From: Candidatus Omnitrophota bacterium
GTDB lineage: Bacteria > Omnitrophota > Omnitrophia > Omnitrophales > Aquincolibacteriaceae
Assembly: GCA_023247055.1 (NCBI GenBank)
Contig: JAHFHF010000014.1
Coordinates: 1 to 56,204 of the forward strand
Direction: 5' to 3'
DNA: 56,204 bases
Shown piece by piece: positions 1 to 8,367 of the stretch. Within the stretch, counting starts at the first letter, position 1, and the number at the start of each line of letters is the position of its first letter. Both the position numbers and the translations under genes were made by a program. The notes beneath the pieces are model-generated. The model saw only the letters and a list, made by a program, of their open reading frames with translations, searched no databases and had not been told where the DNA came from.

Positions 1-183
1 AACTGCTGTTCGCGCGGCAGCTCGTTCTACAACGCGCCGCATCACGATGTGCGGCTGATCCGGCAGTCTTTTCCGGGCGTGCCCATCCTCGGTTTTAACA
101 CCTACGGCCAATTCGCGCCCATCCAGGAAATGAATTTTTTGAACCACCAGACCGGCGTGCTCACACTCGTCGCCGAAGCCTGA
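1..183 (+). CDS. FIST C-domain protein, 3' end only
   Basis: The first base is in frame and 60 codons run to a TGA at 181-183. The visible end (CCSRGSSFYN, then HDVRLI, FPGVPILGFNTYGQ and FLNHQTGVLTLV) fits the C-terminal FIST domain: a cysteine followed by RG, a histidine-acidic pair, a P-G-V-P strand, a glycine-rich turn and a hydrophobic last strand. FIST proteins are sensory proteins thought to bind small ligands and usually act with chemotaxis or two-component partners. The N-terminal FIST domain lies outside the window, so full length and partners cannot be judged. The nuo promoter begins 42 bases after the stop, so the gene appears separate from that operon. Confidence 0.6.
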   Translation, partial: NCCSRGSSFYNAPHHDVRLIRQSFPGVPILGFNTYGQFAPIQEMNFLNHQTGVLTLVAEA

Positions 184-224
184 TTTTGCGCCGCACGCGC
201 CGTTTTTCCCCTTCGAAGCATCCT

Positions 225-252
225 TTGACTTTTGCCTCAATCTTTCTATAAT
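225..252 (+). promoter_or_regulatory. Probable promoter of the nuo operon, apparently leaderless
   Basis: TTGACT (225-230) and TATAAT (247-252) are separated by 16 bases, close to the sigma70 consensus. A start site about seven bases past the -10 box falls at 259-260, the A of the nuoA ATG. No Shine-Dalgarno sequence lies in front of that ATG, which agrees with a leaderless message. Confidence 0.65.
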
Positions 253-259
253 TCTCACT

Positions 260-631
260 ATGGCAACGACTTCCTACAGTTATCATTATCTTTTTATAGG
301 GTTGCTTTTTTTATTTGCGCTGGCGTTTCCGTTATTGCCCCTGATCATCGCGCGCTTTATTGCACCTCGCAAGCCTTCGGCCATCAAATCCAGCGAATAT
401 GAGTGCGGGCTGGAAGCCAAAGGCGAATCGTGGATCCAGTTCCGCGTGCAATATTATATTTTTGCGCTGCTGTTCGTGATTTTTGATATTGAGACGGTTT
501 TTATTTATCCGTGGGCCGTGGCTTTTCAAAAGCTGGGCTTGTTTGCGTTTATCGAAATGATCCTATTTATCGCGATTTTGGGTTTTGGTCTTTTGTACGC
601 CTGGAAAAAACAGGCCCTGGAATGGGAGTAG
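260..631 (+). CDS. nuoA: NADH-quinone oxidoreductase subunit A
   Basis: This 123-residue protein has the three membrane helices expected of NuoA (residues about 8-30, 62-85 and 93-115). It carries the family loop SSEYECGLEAKG, with the conserved cysteine, and FDIETVFIYPW, with conserved acidic residues. NuoA sits at the foot of the quinone channel in complex I and helps couple quinone reduction to proton pumping. It is the first gene of an 11-gene nuo operon. The ATG directly follows a sigma70-like promoter with no ribosome-binding site, so translation probably starts on a leaderless mRNA. nuoB follows after three bases. Confidence 0.95.
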   Translation: MATTSYSYHYLFIGLLFLFALAFPLLPLIIARFIAPRKPSAIKSSEYECGLEAKGESWIQFRVQYYIFALLFVIFDIETVFIYPWAVAFQKLGLFAFIEMILFIAILGFGLLYAWKKQALEWE

Positions 632-634
632 GCT

Positions 635-1453
635 GTGGCTTTGACGAAAAATGCTGCGCAGGTTGACGACGGCCTGAAAAGCGAGCTTGAAAAAAAAGGC
701 ATTGTCGTCACGTCGCTGAACCAGCTTTACAACTGGGGCCGGAGTTCTTCGATCTGGCCCATGCAATTTGGTCTTGCATGCTGCGCCATTGAAATGATTG
801 CGACCGCCTGCGCCCGTTACGACCTGGCCCGTTTCGGCGCCGAACTCTTCCGCGCTTCTCCGCGCCAATCCGACCTCATGATCGTCTCCGGCACCGTCAC
901 CAAAAAAATGGCGCCGCAAGTGGTCCGGCTTTACAACCAAATGCCCGAACCCAAATACGTCATCACCATGGGTGCCTGCGCCATTGCCGGCGGGCCTTTC
1001 ATCGATGGCTACAACGTCCTGCGCGGGATCGACCGCTATATTCCCGTAGACCTTCATTTACCCGGCTGCCCTCCCCGGCCTGAGGCGCTGATTTACGGCA
1101 TCATGGAACTGCAGCGCAAAATCAACGCGCAGGAAATCGAAAAAACACCCTGGTACCGTGAAGGTCTCAAACGCGAATACCCTATACCTGAATTCGGCCC
1201 CAACGGTTTGATTCCAAAATTCAATCCCGAAGTCTGGCAGCCGCGTGAAGACGATCCGCGCAAAGAAAAATACGGCCAGCCGATTTTGATCGGCAAAAAA
1301 GCCAAAGCGCCCAATCTGGATGCCGCTGCTCCTCCCGCTGCGCCCAAACCTGCGGCAGCGGCAGCAGCTGCTCCCCAATCCGCCGCAGCAGCATCCGCCC
1401 CAATGCCGGCGGACAAGCCAGCCGCCGTTAAGCCTGAAACCGGGGCCGTCTAA
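635..1453 (+). CDS. nuoB: NADH-quinone oxidoreductase subunit B, with Ala/Pro-rich tail
   Basis: NuoB carries iron-sulfur cluster N2, the last electron carrier before quinone. All four ligands are visible: the paired cysteines in [10 protein letters not shown], the cysteine in [11 protein letters not shown] and the one in [11 protein letters not shown]. Residues 1 to about 190 are a normal NuoB. Residues about 225-272 form an alanine/proline-rich, low-complexity tail that NuoB does not normally have, so the protein (272 aa) is some 80-100 residues longer than usual. The start is GTG three bases after the nuoA stop. The stop TAA overlaps the nuoC ATG by one base, indicating translational coupling. 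Confidence 0.95.
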   Translation: MALTKNAAQVDDGLKSELEKKGIVVTSLNQLYNWGRSSSIWPMQFGLACCAIEMIATACARYDLARFGAELFRASPRQSDLMIVSGTVTKKMAPQVVRLYNQMPEPKYVITMGACAIAGGPFIDGYNVLRGIDRYIPVDLHLPGCPPRPEALIYGIMELQRKINAQEIEKTPWYREGLKREYPIPEFGPNGLIPKFNPEVWQPREDDPRKEKYGQPILIGKKAKAPNLDAAAPPAAPKPAAAAAAAPQSAAAASAPMPADKPAAVKPETGAV

Positions 1454-2034
1454 TGGACATTGAAAAAGTAAAAATCGACATCCAAAAAGGCGCTGGCCCT
1501 ATCGCCCTCAAGACCGTGCGCCAAAGCCTGCTCGTCGAAAAGCCTGCAGACCTCACGGCTGCCGCGCAGTTTCTCAAAGACTCTCCGGATTACCGCATGG
1601 ATTATCTGTCGTCCGTGACGGCGGCGGATTATCTCGACTACCTCGAAACGGTTTATCATTTTTATTCCATGGAAAAAAAGCACGGGCCGGTCACGCTGCG
1701 CGTACGCGTCAAGCGCGACAATCCGGTGTGCCCCTCGCTTGTGCCGCTTTATCGCGGCGCTGAATTTCAGGAACGCGACAATTTTGATCTTTTCGGCATT
1801 ATTTACGAGGGGCATCCGGATTTGCGCCGCGTCATGCTCTGGGACAACTTCGAAGGTTTTCCCATGCGCAAAGATTATGCGCAGGAAGATTCTGAAACAC
1901 TGGAAAGCCAGGATATCGAATGGCTCGACCGCCATGGCATCAAAGTGCCCGAGGCCGCACGTCTGAAAGCGGAAGAATTAAAGAAGGCCGGTAAACGCGC
2001 TCTTGCTGAGCGCCGCGTCGAGGACAAGACTTAA
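1453..2034 (+). CDS. nuoC: NADH-quinone oxidoreductase subunit C
   Basis: This 193-residue, 30-kDa-type subunit belongs to the peripheral arm. The signature runs from ERDNFDLFGIIYEGHPDLRR to GFPMRKDY, matching the family pattern E-R-E-x-[FY]-D-[LM]-[FY]-G-I followed by G-H-P-D-L-x-R and P-[LM]-R-K-D-[YF]. NuoC docks against NuoD and has no cofactor of its own. It is a stand-alone subunit, not a NuoCD fusion. It overlaps nuoB by one base. The next 176 bases are a palindromic repeat, so nuoA-B-C form one tightly coupled translational block. Confidence 0.95.
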   Translation: MDIEKVKIDIQKGAGPIALKTVRQSLLVEKPADLTAAAQFLKDSPDYRMDYLSSVTAADYLDYLETVYHFYSMEKKHGPVTLRVRVKRDNPVCPSLVPLYRGAEFQERDNFDLFGIIYEGHPDLRRVMLWDNFEGFPMRKDYAQEDSETLESQDIEWLDRHGIKVPEAARLKAEELKKAGKRALAERRVEDKT

Positions 2035-2040
2035 TTACCG

Positions 2041-2216
2041 TTTGTCATCCTGAAGCCGGAAATTTTTTTGACTGATTCTCCCTCTCCCCGGAGAGGAGAG
2101 GGCTGGGGTGAGGGGCAAATTTTAAAGCGCCCCCCTCATCCTAACCTTCTCCCCCAAGGGGGAGAAGGAATGATTCTCAAATATCAGCAGAACCTACTCA
2201 GGGTTCAGAATGACAA
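2041..2216 (+). repeat. MITE/REP-like element in the nuoC-nuoD gap
   Basis: The ends are inverted: GTCATCCTGAA near 2044 and TTCAGAATGAC near 2204-2214. Inside are two further palindromic stretches, a CCCTCTCC/GGAGAGGG type near 2082-2104 and a CTTCTCCCC/GGGGGAGAAG type near 2143-2168. A shorter element with the same ends sits in frame inside the giant gene at 20160-20238. Its right end supplies an ATG at 2210 in frame with nuoD. Confidence 0.75.
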
Positions 2217-2242
2217 CGAGAACGAATAGCCTTAAAACAACT

Positions 2243-3406
2243 ATGCAAACATCTAAAAATTATGAAGTGCGCGACCCGCAATCCTCCATCGAAACCCAGA
2301 CGCTGGCCATCAACGTCGGGCCGCAGCACCCTTCAACGCATGGCGTCTTCCGTATGAATGTCGTGCTCGACGGCGAAGTAGTCACATCGCTCAAACCCGT
2401 CATGGGTTATCTGCACCGCAACCACGAGCAGATTGCCGAGAACATGTCTTACGCGGCCTCCATGCCTTACACCGACCGCCTGGATTATTTCAATTCCATG
2501 ACCAACAATTTCGGCTGGGCCCTTACGGTTGAAAAACTGGCGGCCATCGACGTGCCTGAACGTGTCGAATACGTCCGCGTCATCATGGCGGAACTCACGC
2601 GTCTCGTAAACCATGTCTCCGCCATTGGTTTTCTGCTCAATGATCTGGGAGCTTTTTTCACGCCGGTGCTGTATGCGTTCCGCGAACGCGAAAAGATCCT
2701 GGATATTTTTGAAGAAGTGTCCGGCTCGCGCATGATGTGCAACTACTTTCGTTTCGGCGGCCTGCGCCGTGATGTCACACCGGCCGTGCTTGAAAAAATC
2801 CGCGGGATCGTAAATAAGTTTCCGGCTTTTCTCGATGAGTTTGAGACCCTGCTGACCAAGAACGAAATTCTCTGCATGCGCTGTCAGAATGTGGGCATCC
2901 TGCCGCGCGACCTGGCCGTAAACGCCAGCATCACCGGCCCGCTGCTGCGCGCCTCAGGCGTCAATTACGACATCCGTAAAGTGGACGGCTATTCGGTCTA
3001 TAACCGTTTCGAATTTAAAGTGCCGCTCGGGCCTAAGGGCGATGTTTACGACCGTTACTACGTCCGCATTCTTGAAATGCGCGAAAGCCTCAAAATCCTG
3101 GACCAGGCCTTAAAAGGCATTCCCGCAGGCGAAATCATGGCCAAAAAAATGCTGCCATTCGTCAAGTCGCCGCGTAATTTCAAACCGCCTGTCGGCGAAG
3201 CTTATGGCCGCGTCGAAGGCCCCAAAGGCGAACTCGGCTTTTATGTCGTCAGTGACGGCACGGCCCAGCCCTGGCGTTACCATGTACGCGCCCCCTCGTT
3301 CATCAATTTGACGATTCTCGAAGATATGTGCCGCGGCCAAAAACTGGCAGACGCCATTGTGATTCTGGGCAGCATTGATATTGTGCTCGGAGAGGTGGAC
3401 CGCTGA
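2243..3406 (+). CDS. nuoD: NADH-quinone oxidoreductase subunit D
   Basis: The 49-kDa subunit forms the quinone-binding cavity together with NuoB. Diagnostic stretches are [14 protein letters not shown] (the quinone-pocket histidine lies in HPSTHG) and [11 protein letters not shown], whose tyrosine contacts the quinone head group. Hydrogenase-large-subunit-like folding continues to the C-terminal [11 protein letters not shown] 2243 is preferred. An in-frame ATG at 2210 lies inside the end of a repeat and would add 11 residues that do not look like NuoD. Neither start has a clear Shine-Dalgarno sequence. The stop TGA overlaps the nuoI ATG by one base. Length (387 aa) is normal. Confidence 0.94.
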   Translation: MQTSKNYEVRDPQSSIETQTLAINVGPQHPSTHGVFRMNVVLDGEVVTSLKPVMGYLHRNHEQIAENMSYAASMPYTDRLDYFNSMTNNFGWALTVEKLAAIDVPERVEYVRVIMAELTRLVNHVSAIGFLLNDLGAFFTPVLYAFREREKILDIFEEVSGSRMMCNYFRFGGLRRDVTPAVLEKIRGIVNKFPAFLDEFETLLTKNEILCMRCQNVGILPRDLAVNASITGPLLRASGVNYDIRKVDGYSVYNRFEFKVPLGPKGDVYDRYYVRILEMRESLKILDQALKGIPAGEIMAKKMLPFVKSPRNFKPPVGEAYGRVEGPKGELGFYVVSDGTAQPWRYHVRAPSFINLTILEDMCRGQKLADAIVILGSIDIVLGEVDR

Positions 3407-4041
3407 TGTTCTTCGGTTCAGGCGTTATCAAGGGCATGCTCGTCACGCTCAAGGCTTTTGCTGCTTCCTATTTCCGCGGGCCGGACAAAGGCGGTATTTT
3501 TACCGTGCAATACCCGGAACAGCGCCTGGCTGAAAAAGAAAATTTCCGCAACTTTCCTTTTCTGGTTTATGACAAAACGCCCGATAACCTGCGCTGCGTG
3601 GCCTGCGACATTTGCGCCAAAGAATGTCCGCCCAAATGCATTACGATCGTGCGTGAGTTTGATAAGGATAATAAACCGCTCAAACGTCCCGCGGTTTTCA
3701 GCATTGACCACACGGTCTGCATGAACTGCGGCATCTGCGAAGAAGCCTGTCCCTTTGACGCTATTTTCATGGACCATAATTTCGAGATTGCCTCGACCGA
3801 CCGGCAGGGCGATTTGCTTTTGCAAAAGGAAGCCCTTTTAAAGTCCAACGATTACTTCAACAAAATACGCCCGACGGACGCTTCGGCGATCGATGCCAAA
3901 CGGGCCGAAGCGGAAGCCAAGAAGAAAGCCGCGGAGCAAGCGGCCGCAGCCAAAGCCGCAGCAGCGGCGGCCGCACCGAAGCTTGCGGCAGCGGCAGCGG
4001 ACAAGCCGGCAGTTCCGACAGAGCCGCCGAAAACAGTATAG
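3406..4041 (+). CDS. nuoI: NADH-quinone oxidoreductase subunit I, with Ala-rich tail
   Basis: NuoI carries two 4Fe-4S clusters (N6a and N6b) that pass electrons to NuoB. The ligands are in CVACDICAKECP and CMNCGICEEACP, each C-x2-C-x2-C-x3-C-P. The core ends near residue 160. The remaining 50 residues form an alanine/lysine-rich, low-complexity tail that resembles the one on NuoB and is absent from ordinary NuoI. The gene lies directly after nuoD and before nuoH, whereas the common bacterial order puts nuoH first. It overlaps nuoD by one base. A palindromic repeat follows the stop immediately. Confidence 0.94.
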   Translation: MFFGSGVIKGMLVTLKAFAASYFRGPDKGGIFTVQYPEQRLAEKENFRNFPFLVYDKTPDNLRCVACDICAKECPPKCITIVREFDKDNKPLKRPAVFSIDHTVCMNCGICEEACPFDAIFMDHNFEIASTDRQGDLLLQKEALLKSNDYFNKIRPTDASAIDAKRAEAEAKKKAAEQAAAAKAAAAAAAPKLAAAAADKPAVPTEPPKTV

Positions 4042-4201
4042 TTTGTCATTGCGAGCCCGTTGAGGCTTGAGGGGCGAAGCAATCTCGTTTTTTGGTCTGA
4101 GATTGCTTCAGCCTTAGTTGGAACGCTGCTTCGCAATAACGAGAAACGTCAAGTTTCGAGTCGTTTATAGTCCCAACGCACAGGCCTTGGGGCAATGACA
4201 A
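4042..4201 (+). repeat. GTCATTGCGAG-type palindromic repeat in the nuoI-nuoH gap
   Basis: The element starts with TTTGTCATTGCGAGCC one base after nuoI and ends with GGGGCAATGACAAAA. Between them lie GAAGCAATCTCG (about 4077) and GAGATTGCTTC (about 4101), which are inverse copies of each other. The same family occurs at 6431-6481, 12673-12790, about 16729-16820, 16895-17013 and, in coding frame, 19326-19374. Its right end creates an ATG at 4195 that is in frame with nuoH but is unlikely to be the start. Confidence 0.75.
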
Positions 4202-4218
4202 AACCAAGGATAGTCACG

Positions 4219-5376
4219 ATGGAATTTATGGACCAAATCTTCGTCAATCTCAAAAGCACCGTTCTGACCCTGGCCGGCGGCTTCCTGCCGCCCTGGGCCG
4301 TCATTCTGTTGTGTGCCGCGATCAGCCTAGGTGTCATCGCCGTGATCGGGCCTGTGACCATGATGTACTTGACGCTCATCGAACGCAAAGTGCTTGCGCG
4401 CATGCAAAACCGCATCGGTCCTAACCGCACCGGTCCCTGGGGTCTGCTGCAGCCGCTGGCCGACGGCATCAAAATGTTGACCAAAGAAGACATTGTTCCC
4501 AAAAACGCAGACCGCATCGTGCATTTAGTCGCGCCTATTTTGATTGTGATTCCGGCCCTGCTGGTCTTTGCCGTCATTCCCTTTGGGAAAAATATGATTC
4601 CGGCGGATCTCTCGGTGGGCGTGCTTTACTTTTTGTCCATTTCCTCAACCACAACGATTGCAATTTTTAGTGCCAGCTGGGCGTCGCGCAATAAATATTC
4701 CCTGCTCGGCGGCATGCGCGCCGTGGCCCAGATGATTTCGTATGAAATCCCCATGGTGCTCTCCGTCGTTCCCATACTGCTGGTGACGCAGAGCCTTTCC
4801 ACGGGGGCGATTGTGCGGGCCCAGGGTGCTTACGGCGGCTGGGGCTGGTTTGTTTTTACGCCCTGGGGCTTTGCCGCTTTTATTACGTTCTTTCTTTGCG
4901 CGGTGGCGGAGTGCAACCGTTCGCCTTTTGACCTGCCTGAGGCGGAATCTGAAATCGTCGCCGGTTTTCACACAGAGTACAGCGGCATGAAATTTGCGCT
5001 GTTTTATATGGCTGAATTCATGAATGCTTTTACGCTTTCCGCGCTGGCAGCCACGCTTTTTCTGGGCGGCTGGCAGGGTCCCTGGCTGCCGTCTTGGGCC
5101 TGGTTTTTCATCAAGACCTATGCGCTCATTTTTATCATGCTGTGGTTCCGCGGTACTCTGCCCCGTTTCCGCGTGGACCAGATGATGAACCTGGCCTGGA
5201 AATTTCTTCTACCGCTCAGTTTGATCAATATTCTTGTGGCAGGGTTTTGGCATTTTGCCAACCCACCGTTGGCGATCGGCGGCTCCATTGCGATGCTCTG
5301 GGCCTCCGGATGGATTTTTACCCGGCTTAACCGGGATTACACGCCTGAAAAACGTACGTATCTTTTTGGAGAATAA
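4219..5376 (+). CDS. nuoH: NADH-quinone oxidoreductase subunit H
   Basis: NuoH is the membrane subunit that contacts the peripheral arm and shapes the quinone tunnel. It has about eight to nine helices. The conserved polar loop is intact: ERKVLARMQNRIGPNRTGPWG near the start, and AECNRSPFDLPEAESE with ESEIVAGFHTEYSG further on. The start is ATG 4219, with AAGGA eight bases upstream. An upstream in-frame ATG at 4195 lies in a repeat. Length (385 aa) is slightly above the usual 320-350 because of an extended first hydrophobic region and C-terminal end. It is flanked on both sides by repeats, so it is translated separately from its neighbours. Confidence 0.95.
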   Translation: MEFMDQIFVNLKSTVLTLAGGFLPPWAVILLCAAISLGVIAVIGPVTMMYLTLIERKVLARMQNRIGPNRTGPWGLLQPLADGIKMLTKEDIVPKNADRIVHLVAPILIVIPALLVFAVIPFGKNMIPADLSVGVLYFLSISSTTTIAIFSASWASRNKYSLLGGMRAVAQMISYEIPMVLSVVPILLVTQSLSTGAIVRAQGAYGGWGWFVFTPWGFAAFITFFLCAVAECNRSPFDLPEAESEIVAGFHTEYSGMKFALFYMAEFMNAFTLSALAATLFLGGWQGPWLPSWAWFFIKTYALIFIMLWFRGTLPRFRVDQMMNLAWKFLLPLSLINILVAGFWHFANPPLAIGGSIAMLWASGWIFTRLNRDYTPEKRTYLFGE

Positions 5377-5523
5377 TTTCATGGTCACAACTCAAAACTC
5401 TTTCCCCCACCTAGCCTCGGTGCGGCGACAGAGACGTTCATGCGCATCGCCGTTAGCGATGCGTCATTCACGCCTCCCCGTGTACAGGGGAGGAATACAA
5501 GGAAGGGTCTAACTACTCTTTCC
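5377..5523 (+). repeat. Repeat-filled nuoH-nuoJ gap
   Basis: The gap has no gene. It contains the hairpin CCTCCCCGTGTACAGGGGAGG (5474-5494), preceded by a GCGTCA/CGCATCGC-rich stretch. An open frame from 5440 runs into nuoJ but encodes non-conserved residues, so it is treated as a leader. Confidence 0.5.
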
Positions 5524-6048
5524 ATGATGCCCCCTCTCGAATTCATCATTAAAATGGGCATTTACGCGCTGATGACCGTCTGCGTCGCGGGCGCGCTGCT
5601 TTCGGTTTTGTTCCGCAATCTTTTTCATGCGGCGCTGGCTTTGACGGGCGTCCTCTTAGGCATCGCGGGTATTTATCTCGCTCTGCATGCGGATTTTCTG
5701 GCCATGATCCAAGTCTTGATTTATGTCGGCGCGGTCATGACGCTGGTGATCTTTGCCATCATGCTGACAGAGCGCTTTGGCGACGCTTCGCTGCGCCAAT
5801 TCAACCATCAAAGCTGGGCGGCCTTGGGCGGCGGCATCCTGCTGCTGACTTTTTTGGTGCGCATGATTCAAACCACGCCCTGGCCGGTCAAAAATCAGGC
5901 TGCGCTTGCTTCGCCGGCCGTGACCGTGGTCCAGCTGGGTGAAGCCCTGCTGGGCCCGTATGTTTTCCCTTTTGAAATTATTTCCGTAATTTTGATTGCG
6001 GCCTTGATCGGCGCCATTGTCGTGGCCCGGAAGGACCTTGAGGCATGA
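5524..6048 (+). CDS. nuoJ: NADH-quinone oxidoreductase subunit J
   Basis: NuoJ is a five-helix membrane subunit next to NuoK and NuoA. Its third helix contains a pi-bulge that takes part in the conformational cycle. Recognisable stretches are LFHAALALTGVLLGIAGIYL, then FLAMIQVLIYVGAVMTLVIF, where family-conserved Q-x-L-x-Y-x-G-A-V-x-[VT]-L is evident. The C-terminus ends in FPFEIISVILIAALIGAIVV. Start ATG 5524 (or 5527) is chosen because homology begins at MMPPLEF. The 28 codons upstream derive from the repeat-filled gap. There is no good Shine-Dalgarno (GGAAGG lies 17 bases away). Its stop overlaps nuoK by four bases (ATGA). Confidence 0.92.
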   Translation: MMPPLEFIIKMGIYALMTVCVAGALLSVLFRNLFHAALALTGVLLGIAGIYLALHADFLAMIQVLIYVGAVMTLVIFAIMLTERFGDASLRQFNHQSWAALGGGILLLTFLVRMIQTTPWPVKNQAALASPAVTVVQLGEALLGPYVFPFEIISVILIAALIGAIVVARKDLEA

Positions 6049-6356
6049 TTATCCCGCTGGAACATTTCCTGATTTTTGCGGCCGTTTTATTCGTGATCGG
6101 CCTGTGCGGCACGCTCGTGCGCCGCAATATCGTGGGCATCCTGATGTCGATCGAACTGATGCTGAATGCCGTGAACATCAACCTCGTGGCTTTTTCACGC
6201 AGCACGTCACTCGATCCCGTGACGGGACAGATTTTCGCCATTTTCGTCGTGGCGCTGGCGGCTGCGGCCGTGGCCGTGGGCCTGGCCATTGTGATCGCGC
6301 TTTACCGCGTACGCAAAACCATTTGCGCAGATGAGATTAGTTTGTTGAAGTGGTAG
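6045..6356 (+). CDS. nuoK: NADH-quinone oxidoreductase subunit K, second membrane glutamate replaced
   Basis: NuoK (103 aa, three helices) is homologous to MrpC and provides two buried glutamates to the proton relay. The first is present in GILMSIELMLNAVNINLVAF, equivalent to E. coli Glu36. The second normally lies in a third-helix stretch of the type AAAEAAVGLA. Here it reads AAAAVAVGLA, so the Glu72 equivalent is alanine. The rest of the protein, including LYRVRKT after the last helix, is normal. It starts four bases inside nuoJ (ATGA) and ends just before a repeat. Confidence 0.93.
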   Translation: MIIPLEHFLIFAAVLFVIGLCGTLVRRNIVGILMSIELMLNAVNINLVAFSRSTSLDPVTGQIFAIFVVALAAAAVAVGLAIVIALYRVRKTICADEISLLKW

Positions 6357-6490
6357 TTCTGCTTCGCCGCGTCTTTGACAGCGCGGCTTCGCAGGAATTG
6401 GTAATTCGATTTTAAAATAAACATCTCTTTGTCATTGCGGGGAGTTTCGCCGTTTTTTGGCGAACGACGAAGCAATCTCAAAGCAAAGGG
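6357..6490 (+). repeat. Palindromic repeats in the nuoK-nuoL gap
   Basis: A partial GTCATTGCGGGGAG...GAAGCAATCTCA element (6431-6481) is the same family as at 4042-4201. Upstream, CTTCGCCGCG and CGCGGCTTCG (about 6363-6395) form a separate short inverted repeat. Confidence 0.6.
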
Positions 6491-6500
6491 AAAGCGAATT

Positions 6501-8357
6501 ATGAAGTTTGACTGTTTAGTTTGGCTGATCCCCGCATTGCCGCTGGCGGCATTTGCGGTGAATATCTTCTTCGGCAAGACGACCGGCGAAAAAGCCGGCT
6601 GGATTGCCGTTGCGGCCAGCCTGCTGTCTTGCGTCATCGGCCTTGCACTTTGCGCCCAGGTCTGGGGCGGAAAAGTCTTTGCCGCTTCCATGCCTTGGTT
6701 TGATGCGGGCGAGTCCGCGATGCGTTTTGGCTATCTCATTGATCCGCTGGCCGCCACCCTGCTCTTCGTCGTGCTGGTTGTCGGAACGCTGATCCAGATT
6801 TATTCTGTGGGCTACATGCACGGCGACGCACGTTACCCGCGCTTTTTTGCCTACATCTCGCTCTTTATGACCGCCATGCTAACCTTGGTCATTTCCGACA
6901 ACTACCTGCTCTTTTTTATTGCCTGGGAAATTATGGGGCTGTGCTCTTACCTGCTGATCGGCTACTGGTTTGAAAAAAACTCAGCCGCCGATGCCAGCTT
7001 AAAAGCTTTTCTCACCACGCGTATCGGTGACGTGGGTTTCTTCCTGGGTATTCTGACGCTTTTTCACATCACCGGCACCCTTGGATTTTCGGACATGCTG
7101 CGCGTGTTAGATCCGCAGACCAATTCGGCGATTTTTCAGCATCCCCTTCTGCCGGTAGCAGCCCTATTAATTTTTTGCGGTACGATCGGCAAGTCGGCCC
7201 AATTCCCGTTGCACGTCTGGCTGCCCGATGCCATGGAAGGCCCGACTTCGGTCAGCGCGCTCATTCATGCTGCGACCATGGTGGCGGCCGGCGTTTACCT
7301 GTTGGCGCGTTCATTCACCGTTTTCATGTATTTCCCGACGGTTCTGTTGATTGTGACGGTCATCGGCACGCTGACCGCGCTGATGGCGGCTTTTATTGCG
7401 CTCACACAGACGGACATCAAAAGAGTTTTGGCCTATTCCACGATTTCCCAGCTAGGCTTCATGGTCGCAGCCATCGGCCTTGGCAGTCCGGCAGCGGCCA
7501 TCTTTCATCTCATGACGCATGCTTTCTTTAAAGCCCTGCTCTTCCTGGGTGCCGGCAGCGTGATCCACGGCACCGGCACGCAGGACCTCCGCGAATTAGG
7601 CGGGCTTTTCGGCAAAATGAAATCAACGGCAATGACGTTTTTGATCGGCTCTCTGGCGATTGCCGGCGTGCCGCCGCTGGCGGGCTTTTGGAGCAAGGAC
7701 GAAATTCTACTTGGCGCTTTTATGGAATCACGCTGGATTTACCTGGCCTTATCAACGGCCGCTTTCATGACCGCGTTTTATATGTTCCGTCTCGTTTTCC
7801 TGACGTTCTTCGGCAAGCCGCGCAATACCCATATTCACGCGCATGAGTCGCCGGCCGTCATGACCTTGCCTCTTTGGGCGCTTGCTGCGGGCAGTCTTTT
7901 GATCGGCCTTCCGGGCTCCGTCTGGATGCACCACACCTTCCAGAGTTTCCTGCATTTAGGCCATCACGCCGAGTCCGCCGCAGCGGGTATGGTGATGAAC
8001 GTTTCGATTGCCGTGGGGCTCGCAGGCATTCTGCTGGCATTTCTTTTTTACGTCCTGGCTCCGGCGATTCCGGCATTTTTGGGGCGAATCCTTAAACCCT
8101 TCTATCTCCTTTCGCAGAACAAACTTTATTTTGACGAACTCTACTCTGCCATTGCAGTCCGTCCTTTTAATCAACTAGCCGACAGCGTGCTGTTCTGGTT
8201 TGATAAAAATGTCGTTGATGGCCTCGTCAATTTTGCCGGTATTTTTACCGGCTTTGTCAGCGCCATGGTGCGGCGCCTGCAGACCGGGCTGGTGCAAAAT
8301 TATTTACTGATTCTTTTTGCCGGCGTTCTCTGCCTGCTTTATTTCGAAGGACGTTAA
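6501..8357 (+). CDS. nuoL: NADH-quinone oxidoreductase subunit L
   Basis: NuoL is the distal antiporter-like proton-pumping subunit, with a lateral helix along the membrane arm. The key pump residues are present: the glutamate in FFIAWEIMGLCSYLLIGYWF and the lysine in GTIGKSAQFPLHVWLPDAMEG. The following SVSALIHAATMVAAGVYL is also typical. Length (618 aa) is typical. Start ATG 6501 has AAGGGA nine bases upstream. A frame open from 6429 only adds repeat-derived residues. The C-terminal end NYLLILFAGVLCLLYF is the final helix that anchors the lateral helix. A repeat separates it from nuoM. Confidence 0.95.
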   Translation: MKFDCLVWLIPALPLAAFAVNIFFGKTTGEKAGWIAVAASLLSCVIGLALCAQVWGGKVFAASMPWFDAGESAMRFGYLIDPLAATLLFVVLVVGTLIQIYSVGYMHGDARYPRFFAYISLFMTAMLTLVISDNYLLFFIAWEIMGLCSYLLIGYWFEKNSAADASLKAFLTTRIGDVGFFLGILTLFHITGTLGFSDMLRVLDPQTNSAIFQHPLLPVAALLIFCGTIGKSAQFPLHVWLPDAMEGPTSVSALIHAATMVAAGVYLLARSFTVFMYFPTVLLIVTVIGTLTALMAAFIALTQTDIKRVLAYSTISQLGFMVAAIGLGSPAAAIFHLMTHAFFKALLFLGAGSVIHGTGTQDLRELGGLFGKMKSTAMTFLIGSLAIAGVPPLAGFWSKDEILLGAFMESRWIYLALSTAAFMTAFYMFRLVFLTFFGKPRNTHIHAHESPAVMTLPLWALAAGSLLIGLPGSVWMHHTFQSFLHLGHHAESAAAGMVMNVSIAVGLAGILLAFLFYVLAPAIPAFLGRILKPFYLLSQNKLYFDELYSAIAVRPFNQLADSVLFWFDKNVVDGLVNFAGIFTGFVSAMVRRLQTGLVQNYLLILFAGVLCLLYFEGR

Positions 8358-8367
8358 TTGAAAGCGT

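Noticed and set aside
563..1057. 164-residue minus-strand frame opposite nuoA/nuoB
   Set aside because: It is a shadow frame across two certain nuo genes.
2210..2242. Eleven-residue N-terminal extension of NuoD
   Set aside because: The ATG lies inside the end of a dispersed repeat, and the residues have no family match.
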